Assembly: GCA_902796565.1 (NCBI GenBank)
Contig: CADBPP010000266.1
Location: forward strand, 1 to 5,874
Origin: an uncultured Eubacteriales bacterium
Lineage (GTDB): Bacteria > Bacillota > Clostridia > Eubacteriales > Anaerofustaceae
Length of the DNA: 5,874 nucleotides
Direction: 5' to 3'
Positions 1 to 5,874 of this stretch are shown piece by piece. How positions within the stretch are numbered: the first letter of the stretch is position 1; each line of letters opens with the position of its first letter. The notes under the pieces are model-generated. The model saw nothing but the letters and a program-made list of their open reading frames with translations, had not been told where the DNA came from and did not search any database. A program made the position numbers and the translations under genes.

Positions 1-336
1 CTGATGTACCTGAACAGGGAACTGTTCTCCATGATCGAGAGCAGGATAGATCCCCTGCTCATCTCCCGGCTTTATTCCACCCAGATCACCTCGGAGGGGG
101 AAAAGAGCCTTCTCGACAATTCCAGGACATATTACAGGCTGCTCAGGAGGCTGATGAGCCTCGGACAGCACAAGGGGGAACTCAGGGAGGACATCAGCGT
201 GTCCGACATGGTCAGGCTCTACGCCATGTGCGAGAGGGCCCTCATCTGCGAATGGTGCCTGTCGGGTTTCACCTTTTCTCTCAGGAGCTACTCGGAAAAG
301 CTGCTGCCCCTTCTTCTCTCGGGAATAAAAAAATAA
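1..336 (+). CDS. TetR/AcrR-family transcriptional regulator, C-terminal part (5' end outside window)
   Basis: The reading frame is open from base 1 to the TAA at 334-336, giving 111 visible residues. An ATG lies at base 4, but family length (about 180-210 residues) says the true start and the N-terminal helix-turn-helix lie upstream. The visible part resembles the ligand-binding and dimerisation domain of TetR proteins. The segment GQHKGELRED near residues 55-64 matches the common 'GQ..GE.R.D.S' motif, and the helix containing CEWCLSGFTFSL matches the usual 'EWC..GG.FDL' near the C-terminus. TetR proteins are cytoplasmic dimers that usually repress nearby genes and release DNA when a small ligand binds. 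The next gene on the same strand is a putP-like symporter, and the region between them carries dyads suited to such a regulator. The ligand is unknown. The family assignment rests on motifs in half a protein. Confidence 0.75.
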   Translation: MMYLNRELFSMIESRIDPLLISRLYSTQITSEGEKSLLDNSRTYYRLLRRLMSLGQHKGELREDISVSDMVRLYAMCERALICEWCLSGFTFSLRSYSEKLLPLLLSGIKK

Positions 337-381
337 TATATATCAATTCATCAATATATCGTTCTGTACTGCGTTCCTGTT

Positions 382-417
382 AATGTATGGCTGTAATAAG
401 CCATACATTTTGTTTTA
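382..417 (+). terminator. Hairpin with T-rich tail after the tetR-type gene (terminator, possibly also an operator)
   Basis: Perfect 11-base arms at 382-392 and 399-409 enclose a 6-base loop. The run that follows (408-416) is T-rich with one G. The hairpin lies 46 bases after the TetR-type stop codon and upstream of the putP promoter, as expected of an intrinsic terminator for the regulator gene. The stem is fairly AT-rich, so termination may be moderate. Its arms also contain TGTATGG and CCATACA, half-sites repeated in the dyad at 428-452, so it could serve as an operator as well. Confidence 0.55.
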
Positions 418-427
418 TCGTATCATA

Positions 428-452
428 TGTATGCATTGTTGTACAGCATACG
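428..452. promoter_or_regulatory. Candidate operator dyad upstream of the putP promoter
   Basis: The arms GTATGC (429-434) and GCATAC (446-451) are exact inverted repeats 11 bases apart. The upstream hairpin has TGTATGG and CCATACA with a 10-base gap, so both dyads share TGTATG/CATAC half-sites. Their centres are about 44-45 bases apart. Two copies of one dyad between a TetR-type gene and the next gene suggest a binding site for that regulator. The dyad lies just upstream of the -35 element. Inference only. Confidence 0.4.
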
Positions 453-459
453 TTCTGTG

Positions 460-489
460 TTGCAGTCTTGTTGTCCTCTGTGCTATACT
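460..489 (+). promoter_or_regulatory. Sigma-A-type promoter of the putP-like gene, extended -10
   Basis: A -35-like TTGCAG (460-465) is followed after 18 bases by TATACT (484-489), itself preceded by TGC, which makes an extended -10 (TGN-TATACT). The predicted transcript start near 496 gives a leader of about 34 bases with the ribosome site at 515-520. This placement agrees with translation from 530 and would leave the upstream ATG at 383 outside the mRNA. Confidence 0.7.
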
Positions 490-514
490 TCCTTCAATAT
501 ATTTTTATTGTCAA

Positions 515-520
515 AGAGGG
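515..520 (+). promoter_or_regulatory. Ribosome binding site that sets the putP start at 530
   Basis: AGAGGG, within AAAGAGGG at 513-520, lies 9 bases before the ATG at 530. The longer in-frame ATG at 383 has no purine-rich site before it and sits inside the terminator-like hairpin. Confidence 0.75.
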
Positions 521-529
521 AATCATACC

Positions 530-2059
530 ATGAACACACCTGTAATTATCGCAGCCATTATCGTGTATATTTCCGGAATGATCTATGTCGGGTTCCGCAG
601 CAACCGCCGCAATTCCGACATAGCGTTCTTCTACCTGGGAGGCCGCAGCCTCGGTCCCCTGGTCACCGCCATGAGCGCGGAAGCCTCCGACATGTCCGGC
701 TGGCTGCTGATGGGTCTTCCCGGGCTGGCCCTTATGACGGGCCTCGCTGAAGCGGTCTGGACAGCCATCGGCCTTGCCATAGGCACCTATGTCAACTGGC
801 TGATCGTGGCCAGAAGACTCAGGATCTACACGGAGAAGCTCTCAGCCGTGACCCTGCCGGAATACTTCTCAAAGCGCTTCGGTGACAAAAAGCACGTCGT
901 CTCCCTTATAGCGGCGCTGATCATAGTGATCTTCTTCATCCCCTACACCGCCAGCGGCTTCGCCGCCTGCGGAAAGCTGTTCTCCAGCCTTTTCGGGATG
1001 GACTATCTGAAGGCCATGCTGCTCTCGGCCATCGTCATCACCTGCTACTGCGTGCTGGGAGGCTTCCTCGCCGCTTCCACCACGGACCTCATCCAGAGCA
1101 TAGTCATGAGCATCGCCCTGGTGCTGGTCCTGGGCATCGCGGAAGGCATCACCGGAGGCTTCGGCAACATATTTGCCTCCGTCAGGAGCATGGACGGATA
1201 CCTGGACATCATGAGGGGCTTCGACGTGGCCTCATCCACCCCCTCATCCTACGGGCCTCTGACGATCGCCTCCACCATGGCGTGGGGCCTCGGGTACTTC
1301 GGGATGCCCCACATCCTTCTCAGATTCATGGCCATCAGGGATCCGGGCGCTCTGAAGCTCTCGAGAAGAGTCGCCACCGTATGGGTCGTGATCTCCATGG
1401 GAGCGGCCATCCTCATAGGCGTCGCGGGCTACGGCCTGGTTTCCGCCGGGATCCTCGCCCCCTACGTCTCGGCCTCCGCGGCTGAAACGATCATAGTGGA
1501 TATCTCCAGGTTCCTGGCCTCCAGGGGATGGATACCCGCCTTCGCCGCGGGAGTATTCCTCTCCGGCATCCTGGCCTCCACCATGTCCACCGCCGACTCC
1601 CAGCTGATAGCCGCCAGCTCCAGCATAACCCAGGACCTGCTGGTGGACTTCTTCGGGATAAAGATGACGGAAGTGAAAAAGCTGATGCTGGCCCGCATCT
1701 CCGTGGCCATCATCGCGGTCATCGCCGTGTTCTTCGCCATAGACCCCACCTCCAGCGTGTTCAGGATCGTATCCTTCGCCTGGGCAGGCTTCGGAGCGGC
1801 CTTCGGTCCCCTGGTGCTGTTCTCCCTGTTCTACCGTAAGACCAACAGGGCGGGAGCCGTGGCGGGAATCATAAGCGGCGGCGCCATGGTCTTCATCTGG
1901 AAGTTCGGCATCGCGAAACTCGGAGGGCTCTTCGCCATCTATGAGCTGCTGCCCGCGTTCATCTTCTCGGCGATCATGATCCTGGTGGTCTCCAACCTCA
2001 CCGGAGGAGCCGACAGGAGCGTCACAGACACCTTCGACCGTGTCTCAAAGATGATGTAA
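530..2059 (+). CDS. putP: Sodium/proline symporter, PutP type (SSS family)
   Basis: This is a 509-residue integral membrane protein of the sodium:solute symporter family (LeuT fold, about 13 membrane helices), importing proline with Na+; E. coli PutP has 502 residues. From the 530 start, key PutP positions fall at an offset of one in the N-terminal half. R39 lies in LGGRSLG, and S53-D54-M55-S56-G57-W58 matches the first-helix Na+/substrate region. Y139 lies in PYTASG. W252 and Y256 lie in WGLGYFGMPHILLRFM, the PutP substrate-site pattern. S353 and T354 in MSTADSQL correspond to the paired Na+ ligands of the helix-8-like segment. An in-frame ATG at 383 would add 49 cysteine-rich residues unlike the family, and it precedes the promoter, so it is rejected. 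The gene follows a TetR-type regulator and ends at a bidirectional terminator, so it is probably monocistronic. Another SSS substrate is possible, but the motifs favour proline. Confidence 0.9.
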   Translation: MNTPVIIAAIIVYISGMIYVGFRSNRRNSDIAFFYLGGRSLGPLVTAMSAEASDMSGWLLMGLPGLALMTGLAEAVWTAIGLAIGTYVNWLIVARRLRIYTEKLSAVTLPEYFSKRFGDKKHVVSLIAALIIVIFFIPYTASGFAACGKLFSSLFGMDYLKAMLLSAIVITCYCVLGGFLAASTTDLIQSIVMSIALVLVLGIAEGITGGFGNIFASVRSMDGYLDIMRGFDVASSTPSSYGPLTIASTMAWGLGYFGMPHILLRFMAIRDPGALKLSRRVATVWVVISMGAAILIGVAGYGLVSAGILAPYVSASAAETIIVDISRFLASRGWIPAFAAGVFLSGILASTMSTADSQLIAASSSITQDLLVDFFGIKMTEVKKLMLARISVAIIAVIAVFFAIDPTSSVFRIVSFAWAGFGAAFGPLVLFSLFYRKTNRAGAVAGIISGGAMVFIWKFGIAKLGGLFAIYELLPAFIFSAIMILVVSNLTGGADRSVTDTFDRVSKMM

Positions 2060-2064
2060 GCAAA

Positions 2065-2105
2065 AAAATATCTCCGTACGCACCGTGCGCGTACGGAGAT
2101 ATTTT
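2065..2105. terminator. Bidirectional intrinsic terminator between convergent putP and holA
   Basis: A perfect 17-base-pair stem (2065-2081 with 2089-2105) and a 7-base loop are preceded by an A run (2062-2068) and followed by ATTTTATTT. It therefore reads as a hairpin plus U tract on both strands. It starts 6 bases after the putP stop codon. On the minus strand its outermost two bases overlap the holA stop codon (2104-2106). Confidence 0.9.
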
Positions 2106-3138
2106 ATTTCGCGGCCCTGGATGTCAGAGCCGTGGTGATGAGGATGTAGGCGCTGTCCTCATCGATCAGGCTCCTCTTGAGCTTCCTGTCAGTCTCCCCC
2201 AGAAGAGCTATCCCGTAAAGGGAATCCTCAAGGCTCATCCTGTTGTTTTTTCTCGCCAGCTTTATGACGTAGGGATGCCTGCCCTGTTTTTTCGCGATCT
2301 CCTCTTCTCCCATGCCGTGGGACAGTCCGTACTGCATCATCGCGTTCTGCCTCAGGGCCCCGTCCAGAGAATACATGACAAGGGAAAGGCCGGTCCTCAG
2401 TTCCCGAAGCTCCATGACCGCTTCCATGGCGCCCTTCATGTCCCCCCTGAGGACGCAGTCGGTATAGCGGGAGATGTCCCTGGTCACCGCCGGGGAGCAT
2501 ATGCTCCTGACGTCCTCCAGGCTGACCAGCTTTTTGCCCCTGCACCATGCGGTGAGCTTGTCCAGCTCGTTCACCACATATCCCAGGTCCGTTCCGCTGC
2601 GGTATGAGGTGTAATCCGTGGCGTCCAGGAAGTATTCCAGCGCCTCCTTTGAGATAGAGAGCTTCGCCGCCTTCAGGCGGTTCGTGACGTAGTCTGAGAG
2701 GCCCCGCTCGTCGTAGCGCTTCATCTCCACTATCCTGCCGTGCTGGGCGAAGGCGCTGTAGAGCTTCGTCCTTTTGTCCGGCATCTTCGGGGAGATGCAT
2801 ATGAGGCAGGCATGGACGGGATCGGAGGAAATGAAATCCGTAAGGATCCCCGAGAGCTCCTTTGAGGCGCAGACGGCAGAAAAGCTGTCGGAATCCATCA
2901 CCACCAGCCTCTTTTCAGCCATCATGGGCATGGCGCCCAGCTCCGCGGCCAATACCCGGGCGTCCACCTTTTTGTCGTCGAATACCCGGCAGTTCATGTC
3001 CGCCAGTTCCCCGGTGAGTATCATGCCCCTGATCTGTCTCACATAGGCCTTTGCGATGTAGCGGTCATAGGCTATGAAAAGATAACAGGGAGCGACCGTG
3101 CCCTTATTCAGTTCAGATGAGAGCGCTCTGTAATCCAT
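2104..3138 (-). CDS. holA: DNA polymerase III subunit delta (clamp-loader wrench)
   Basis: The 344-residue product matches the length of E. coli HolA (343) and B. subtilis YqeN (about 347). In the clamp loader, delta binds the beta sliding clamp and opens it for loading at primed DNA. It has the clamp-loader AAA+-like fold but no ATPase motif, and no Walker A is visible here. Family marks are the N-terminal CYLFIAYDRYIAKAYV segment (about 18-33), PMMAEKRLVV (71-80), PDKRTKLYSAF (120-130), LGYVVNELDKL (185-195) and the C-terminal ETDRKLKRSL (315-324). Residues 1-140 fit the N-terminal domain, about 141-210 the lid, and the rest the collar helices. AGGAG (3149-3145) lies 6 bases before the ATG. 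The terminal TAA lies at the edge of the terminator stem. The neighbours are unrelated; the comEC and rpsT genes often near holA in Bacillota are absent here. The common family motif G-E/D-x-x-Y near residue 23 reads A-Y-D-R-Y, a modest divergence. Confidence 0.92.
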   Translation of the reverse strand: MDYRALSSELNKGTVAPCYLFIAYDRYIAKAYVRQIRGMILTGELADMNCRVFDDKKVDARVLAAELGAMPMMAEKRLVVMDSDSFSAVCASKELSGILTDFISSDPVHACLICISPKMPDKRTKLYSAFAQHGRIVEMKRYDERGLSDYVTNRLKAAKLSISKEALEYFLDATDYTSYRSGTDLGYVVNELDKLTAWCRGKKLVSLEDVRSICSPAVTRDISRYTDCVLRGDMKGAMEAVMELRELRTGLSLVMYSLDGALRQNAMMQYGLSHGMGEEEIAKKQGRHPYVIKLARKNNRMSLEDSLYGIALLGETDRKLKRSLIDEDSAYILITTALTSRAAK

Positions 3139-3156
3139 ATGTTTCTCCTATGTTTG

Positions 3157-3185
3157 ATTATACCACCGCGGGGAAGTTCTGGCAA
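3157..3185 (-). promoter_or_regulatory. Near-consensus sigma-A promoter of holA
   Basis: On the minus strand, TTGCCA (3185-3180) is followed after 17 bases by TATAAT (3162-3157), with TGG just before it (extended -10). Transcription should start near 3150, only about 12 bases before the ATG at 3138, with the AGGAG ribosome site at the very 5' end of the message. Confidence 0.75.
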
Positions 3186-3251
3186 TTCTGAAGTATTCGT
3201 TAAGACTTGGTTAAAAGTCCCTTTTTTCCCCGGCATGGGAGGGTTTTGGGT

Positions 3252-3257
3252 TATAAT
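3252..3257 (+). promoter_or_regulatory. -10 element of the protease/ABC transcription unit
   Basis: TATAAT lies 34 bases before the ATG at 3292, predicting a leader of about 28 bases. I see no good -35 hexamer at 16-18 bases upstream; that interval is C/G-rich (around CCCGGC), so this promoter may be weak or need an activator. It is divergent from the holA promoter, with start points about 114 bases apart. Confidence 0.45.
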
Positions 3258-3291
3258 GGAATAAGAATTTTCATCTGTTCGGAGAAATGCA

Positions 3292-4590
3292 ATGGACGAA
3301 AGAAGACCTCTCATCTGGCAGCAGGCTCTGCTGACCGCAGCGGCCGCCGCGGCCGTATGGTACCCGCAGAAGCTTCTGGGAGCGAAGCTGGGACTCTATT
3401 CCACACTGATCAGCGAGATGCTCCTCCTTCTGCTCACCTTTTTATATGTACGCATGACGGGAGGCCGCTTCAGGGACGCGTTTCGGATAAAGCGTCCCAC
3501 GGGACGAGCCTTTTTAGGCAGCATCGTCGTATATCTGGGGGGCTACCTTGCGATACTGGCCCTGACCCTTCTTATGGCCTATCTTTTCCCGGAAAAGTAC
3601 TTTTCCGTCTCCGAGGGACTCAGCGAAGCCATCTTCGGCACCGGCATACCGGTATGGGCCGCTTTGATGATCGCGACAGTTTCCCCCGCCGTGTGTGAGG
3701 AGGCCTTCGCAAGGGGCAGCTTCCGTTATTCCCTCAGGGGATGCAGAAAGTGGATCGTGATAGTCGTCTCGGCGGCGGTGTTCGGCGCTCTGCACATGGA
3801 TCCGATAAGGTTCGTGTCCACCTCCATCCTGGGGGCCATGTTCATGCTCATATATCTGGAGACGGACAACATACTCTATCCGATGACGCTGCACTTTATC
3901 AACAACGCCGTATCCGGCGCGGCATCCCTGGCTTCCGCGGGAGGAGGTGAGGCGGTGGTGCTGAAGATCCCCCTGATGAGCGTTGGGGCGTACTTCATCA
4001 TCGCAGCGTTCTCCCCCTTCGTGATAAGGGGCGGAGTCAGGCTGCTTAAGCCGAAGGAGAGCCAGAAGCTCCTTACATACACCGCGCCTCAGAGGGGCGT
4101 CAGGACCCCTTCCGATCCCGCGAAGCGCCTGGCGGTCATCGTGGCCCTGATCTTCGCAATCTCCGGAGCGCTCATGATATCCTCCGACCAGAAGCTGAAG
4201 AGCCCCGCCTTTACCTACACCGATACGCTCACCGTCGCCCCGGATGAGACCGCAGTCCTGGATGTCACCTTCAGGGCGGAGAGCACCACGGTCTACGCAT
4301 TCAAATACGATATGAGCATTTCCCGGGGAATAGGCACCATGTACGTGACAGACGAGACCGGTGAGAATCTCGGGCAGGTCGACTTCAGGGACGCCACCAG
4401 CGGAGTCTCCTCCATGATGCTGGAGGAAGGGACCTACCACATCATCGTGGAGGCCCATGTGGCGGACGTATGGGAATACTGCGAAGCCAGGGATCTCGGC
4501 TACAGCAGAGACGCGGACCTGGTACTTCTGGGCATGAACGTCCCGGAGGACGAGGACGTCGAGATATCGGTAGATTTTGAGATACACTGA
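3292..4590 (+). CDS. CPBP (Abi/CAAX-type) intramembrane protease with C-terminal beta-rich domain
   Basis: The 432-residue membrane protein has GGAG (3281-3284) 7 bases before its ATG. Residues 1-250 form a multi-helix membrane core with the three CPBP motifs: EExxxR as E136-E137-AFA-R141, FxxxH as F164-GAL-H168, and HxxxN as H201-FIN-N205. These are the catalytic or metal-site positions of the Rce1-like family, so the enzyme looks intact. Family members cleave membrane-linked substrates; in bacteria some act in bacteriocin maturation or immunity. After a polar linker (about 251-278) comes one more hydrophobic helix (about 279-297). A 130-residue tail of alternating strands follows (about 303-432), including a Gly-Thr-Tyr turn at 380-382, which suggests a beta-sandwich of the GOLD or PPC kind, probably outside the membrane. 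Many CPBP proteins lack such a tail. The gene ends 25 bases before an ABC gene, so the two are probably co-transcribed. The substrate is unknown. Confidence 0.85.
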   Translation: MDERRPLIWQQALLTAAAAAAVWYPQKLLGAKLGLYSTLISEMLLLLLTFLYVRMTGGRFRDAFRIKRPTGRAFLGSIVVYLGGYLAILALTLLMAYLFPEKYFSVSEGLSEAIFGTGIPVWAALMIATVSPAVCEEAFARGSFRYSLRGCRKWIVIVVSAAVFGALHMDPIRFVSTSILGAMFMLIYLETDNILYPMTLHFINNAVSGAASLASAGGGEAVVLKIPLMSVGAYFIIAAFSPFVIRGGVRLLKPKESQKLLTYTAPQRGVRTPSDPAKRLAVIVALIFAISGALMISSDQKLKSPAFTYTDTLTVAPDETAVLDVTFRAESTTVYAFKYDMSISRGIGTMYVTDETGENLGQVDFRDATSGVSSMMLEEGTYHIIVEAHVADVWEYCEARDLGYSRDADLVLLGMNVPEDEDVEISVDFEIH

Positions 4591-4615
4591 ATATAACACT
4601 TAAAAGGCATCAAAC

Positions 4616-5874
4616 ATGATCAAGCTAAAGGGAGTATCGAAATACTATCACAGCAAGGGCATCGTATCCACGGGAATGCTCAGGATCGACCTGGAGATGT
4701 CCCTGGGTGAATATGTGGTCATAACCGGTGAGTCCGGAAGCGGAAAATCCACCCTGCTCAACGTGATCTCCGGCCTCGACAGCTACGAGGAAGGGGAGAT
4801 GTTCGTATGCGGGGAGGATACCAGCGCCTATACCGAGGCGGATTACGAGAATTACCGCAAGAAGTACATCTCCAACATCTTCCAGAACTTCAACCTGATA
4901 AACAGCTACACCGTATACCAGAACGTGGCCCTGGCCATGCAGCTGACGGGGGGAAAGGCCGGCAAAAAACAGAGAGAGCAGATCAATGACGTTCTCAGAA
5001 AGGTCGGCCTTTACCGCTACCGCCATTCCCTGGCCTCCCGCCTTTCCGGGGGACAGAAGCAGAGGGTGGCCATAGCCCGGGCCCTCGTGAGGAACACCCC
5101 GGTCATCGTGGCGGACGAGCCCACGGGCAACCTGGACTCCAAGGCCGCTTCCGCGGTCCTGAAGCTCCTGAAGAAGGTTGCCTCCGACAAGCTTGTGGTG
5201 GTGGTCACCCACAACTACGAGCAGGTGGAGCAGTATGCCACCAGGAAGATCACCATGAGCGACGGCAGGATAATCGAGGACAGATTGATCGCTCCTCCGC
5301 CCGAGGGGGAGGAGGCATTAAGCTCCGACTACGACACCAACCTGAGAAGGATACGCATCCTGCAGAAGCTGAGGCTGGGACTTCGAAACACCTTCAATAT
5401 CGTGCCCAAGTTCCTGCTTCTGACGTTCATCTTCATATTTACCACCTTCGCAGTGTCCGGCTTCTACGCCACCATGCGAAAGAACAGCTACGACAGCACC
5501 CTGAACGGCTACAACTGGTTCTTCCAGAACACCTCCGACAAAAGGATCGTTTTGAAAAAGGAGGATATGAGCCCCTTCACCGATGAGGATTACGAGATCA
5601 TATCGGCTCTGCCCAACGCGGACCATATCGTGAAGGAGGACCTGCTGCTCGACCGCTACGTGCAGTGCAACAGCGACAGCTATTACCTGTACGGGATGAT
5701 GCTGCCTTCGGCAAGCGCTCCCGGGAAGCTCTCCTACGGCAGATACGCCGAGGACGACACGGAAATGGTCATCTCCATATCCTCCAATTACTACCTGAAC
5801 AGCGAGGAAGCCATCGAAGCCGTCATGAACGAGGATTTCCACTTCTACAGCAACTTTGACGGATCGAAGATCAC
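4616..5874 (+). CDS. ABC transporter with N-terminal ATPase fused to FtsX/MacB-type permease (3' end outside window)
   Basis: The frame is open from the ATG at 4616 to the window end: 419 codons and two bases, with no stop. An in-frame TAA at 4601 and AAAAGG (4602-4607), 8 bases before the ATG, fix the start. Residues 1-225 form a complete ATPase: Walker A GESGSGKST (38-46), Q-loop Q90, signature LSGGQ (143-147), Walker B VIVADE (163-168), D-loop NLD (172-174) and H-loop H199. This is the MacB/LolD/FtsE subgroup. A charged linker (about 226-262) leads to a hydrophobic helix (about 264-285). A polar, Tyr/Asp-rich segment follows to the edge, as in the first helix and extracytoplasmic domain of FtsX-like permeases. 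The remaining helices should lie downstream. Such fused proteins in Bacillota act as dimers in peptide or antibiotic export or sensing, or in envelope mechanotransmission. The protease gene 25 bases upstream suggests a shared process; the substrate is not visible. Confidence 0.88.
   Translation, partial: MIKLKGVSKYYHSKGIVSTGMLRIDLEMSLGEYVVITGESGSGKSTLLNVISGLDSYEEGEMFVCGEDTSAYTEADYENYRKKYISNIFQNFNLINSYTVYQNVALAMQLTGGKAGKKQREQINDVLRKVGLYRYRHSLASRLSGGQKQRVAIARALVRNTPVIVADEPTGNLDSKAASAVLKLLKKVASDKLVVVVTHNYEQVEQYATRKITMSDGRIIEDRLIAPPPEGEEALSSDYDTNLRRIRILQKLRLGLRNTFNIVPKFLLLTFIFIFTTFAVSGFYATMRKNSYDSTLNGYNWFFQNTSDKRIVLKKEDMSPFTDEDYEIISALPNADHIVKEDLLLDRYVQCNSDSYYLYGMMLPSASAPGKLSYGRYAEDDTEMVISISSNYYLNSEEAIEAVMNEDFHFYSNFDGSKI

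Larger units (their letters stand above)
360..472 (+). repeat. Imperfect 22-base direct repeat flanking two dyads
   Basis: Copies at 360-381 and 451-472 match at 17 of 22 positions by eye and share the 8-base start CGTTCTGT; both end in CTGTT or TTGTT. The first copy ends right before the hairpin at 382-409. The second starts at the last base of the dyad at 429-451 and contains the -35 element of the putP promoter. This could be a duplicated regulator-binding segment or an old local duplication. No function is proven. Confidence 0.45.

Noticed and set aside
1..336. Complete small gene starting at the ATG at base 4
   Set aside because: The frame is open upstream to the window edge and only the C-terminal half of a TetR domain is present, so truncation by the window is the simpler reading.
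337..529. Riboswitch or leader peptide upstream of putP
   Set aside because: The predicted transcript starts near 496, leaving only about 34 bases of leader, too short for a riboswitch. The hairpins lie upstream of the promoter.
2228..2800. 190-codon minus-strand ORF inside holA in another frame
   Set aside because: It overlaps holA, which has clear family motifs, and it is rich in Gly, Arg, His and Gln as expected of a shifted frame.
3207..3698. 163-codon + ORF starting before the protease gene
   Set aside because: It overlaps the protease in a different frame, has no ribosome site before its ATG, and gives a low-complexity Arg/Ser/Gly/His product.
3514..4599. 361-codon ORF on the minus strand opposite the protease gene
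   Set aside because: It is rich in His, Arg, Gly and Asp with no recognisable domain. The + strand frame has complete CPBP motifs and a ribosome site, so the long antisense frame is a by-product of GC-rich codons.
4625..5212. 195-codon minus-strand ORF opposite the ABC ATPase
   Set aside because: The + strand encodes all ABC ATPase motifs over the same bases; the antisense product matches nothing recognisable.
5318..5842. 174-codon minus-strand ORF opposite the ABC permease part
   Set aside because: Composition is low-information (Val, Gly, Gln, His) and it is antisense to a continuous coding frame.

Overview
The window looks like chromosomal DNA of a Gram-positive anaerobe, most likely a Clostridia-type member of the Bacillota. 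This is inferred from protein character (a PutP-like symporter, a YqeN/HolA-type delta subunit, a CPBP protease and an ABC protein with fused ATPase and permease), strong purine-rich Shine-Dalgarno sites, and GC-rich coding DNA that uses AGG/AGA and ATA freely. The sequence does not fix a species. It holds five protein genes, two of them cut by the window edges. I see no RNA gene, mobile element or CRISPR array.

Layout from left to right: (1) the C-terminal half of a TetR/AcrR-type regulator on + (1-336). (2) A 193-base intergenic region (337-529) with a terminator-like hairpin, a second dyad sharing its half-sites, a 22-base imperfect direct repeat and a strong extended -10 promoter. (3) A Na+/proline-type symporter (putP-like) on +, best started at 530 rather than at the longer in-frame ATG at 383. 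(4) A long A/T-flanked hairpin (2065-2105) acting as a bidirectional terminator between convergent genes. (5) holA, the DNA polymerase III delta subunit, on the minus strand with its own near-consensus promoter. (6) A 153-base divergent promoter region. (7) A CPBP/Abi-type intramembrane protease on + with an unusual C-terminal beta-rich domain. (8) After 25 bases, an ABC protein with an N-terminal ATPase fused to a permease, running off the right edge. This last gene has no stop codon in the window, so stop-to-stop ORF calling would miss it.

Working picture: the TetR regulator may control putP, its own gene, or both, through the paired dyads between them. holA is a housekeeping replication gene standing alone here. 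The protease and the ABC protein look like one transcription unit, a membrane-protease plus exporter pairing that would suit peptide processing, peptide export or envelope-stress functions. The substrate cannot be read from this window. The most notable points are the CPBP-beta-domain fusion next to the fused ABC transporter, and the symmetric architecture upstream of putP.
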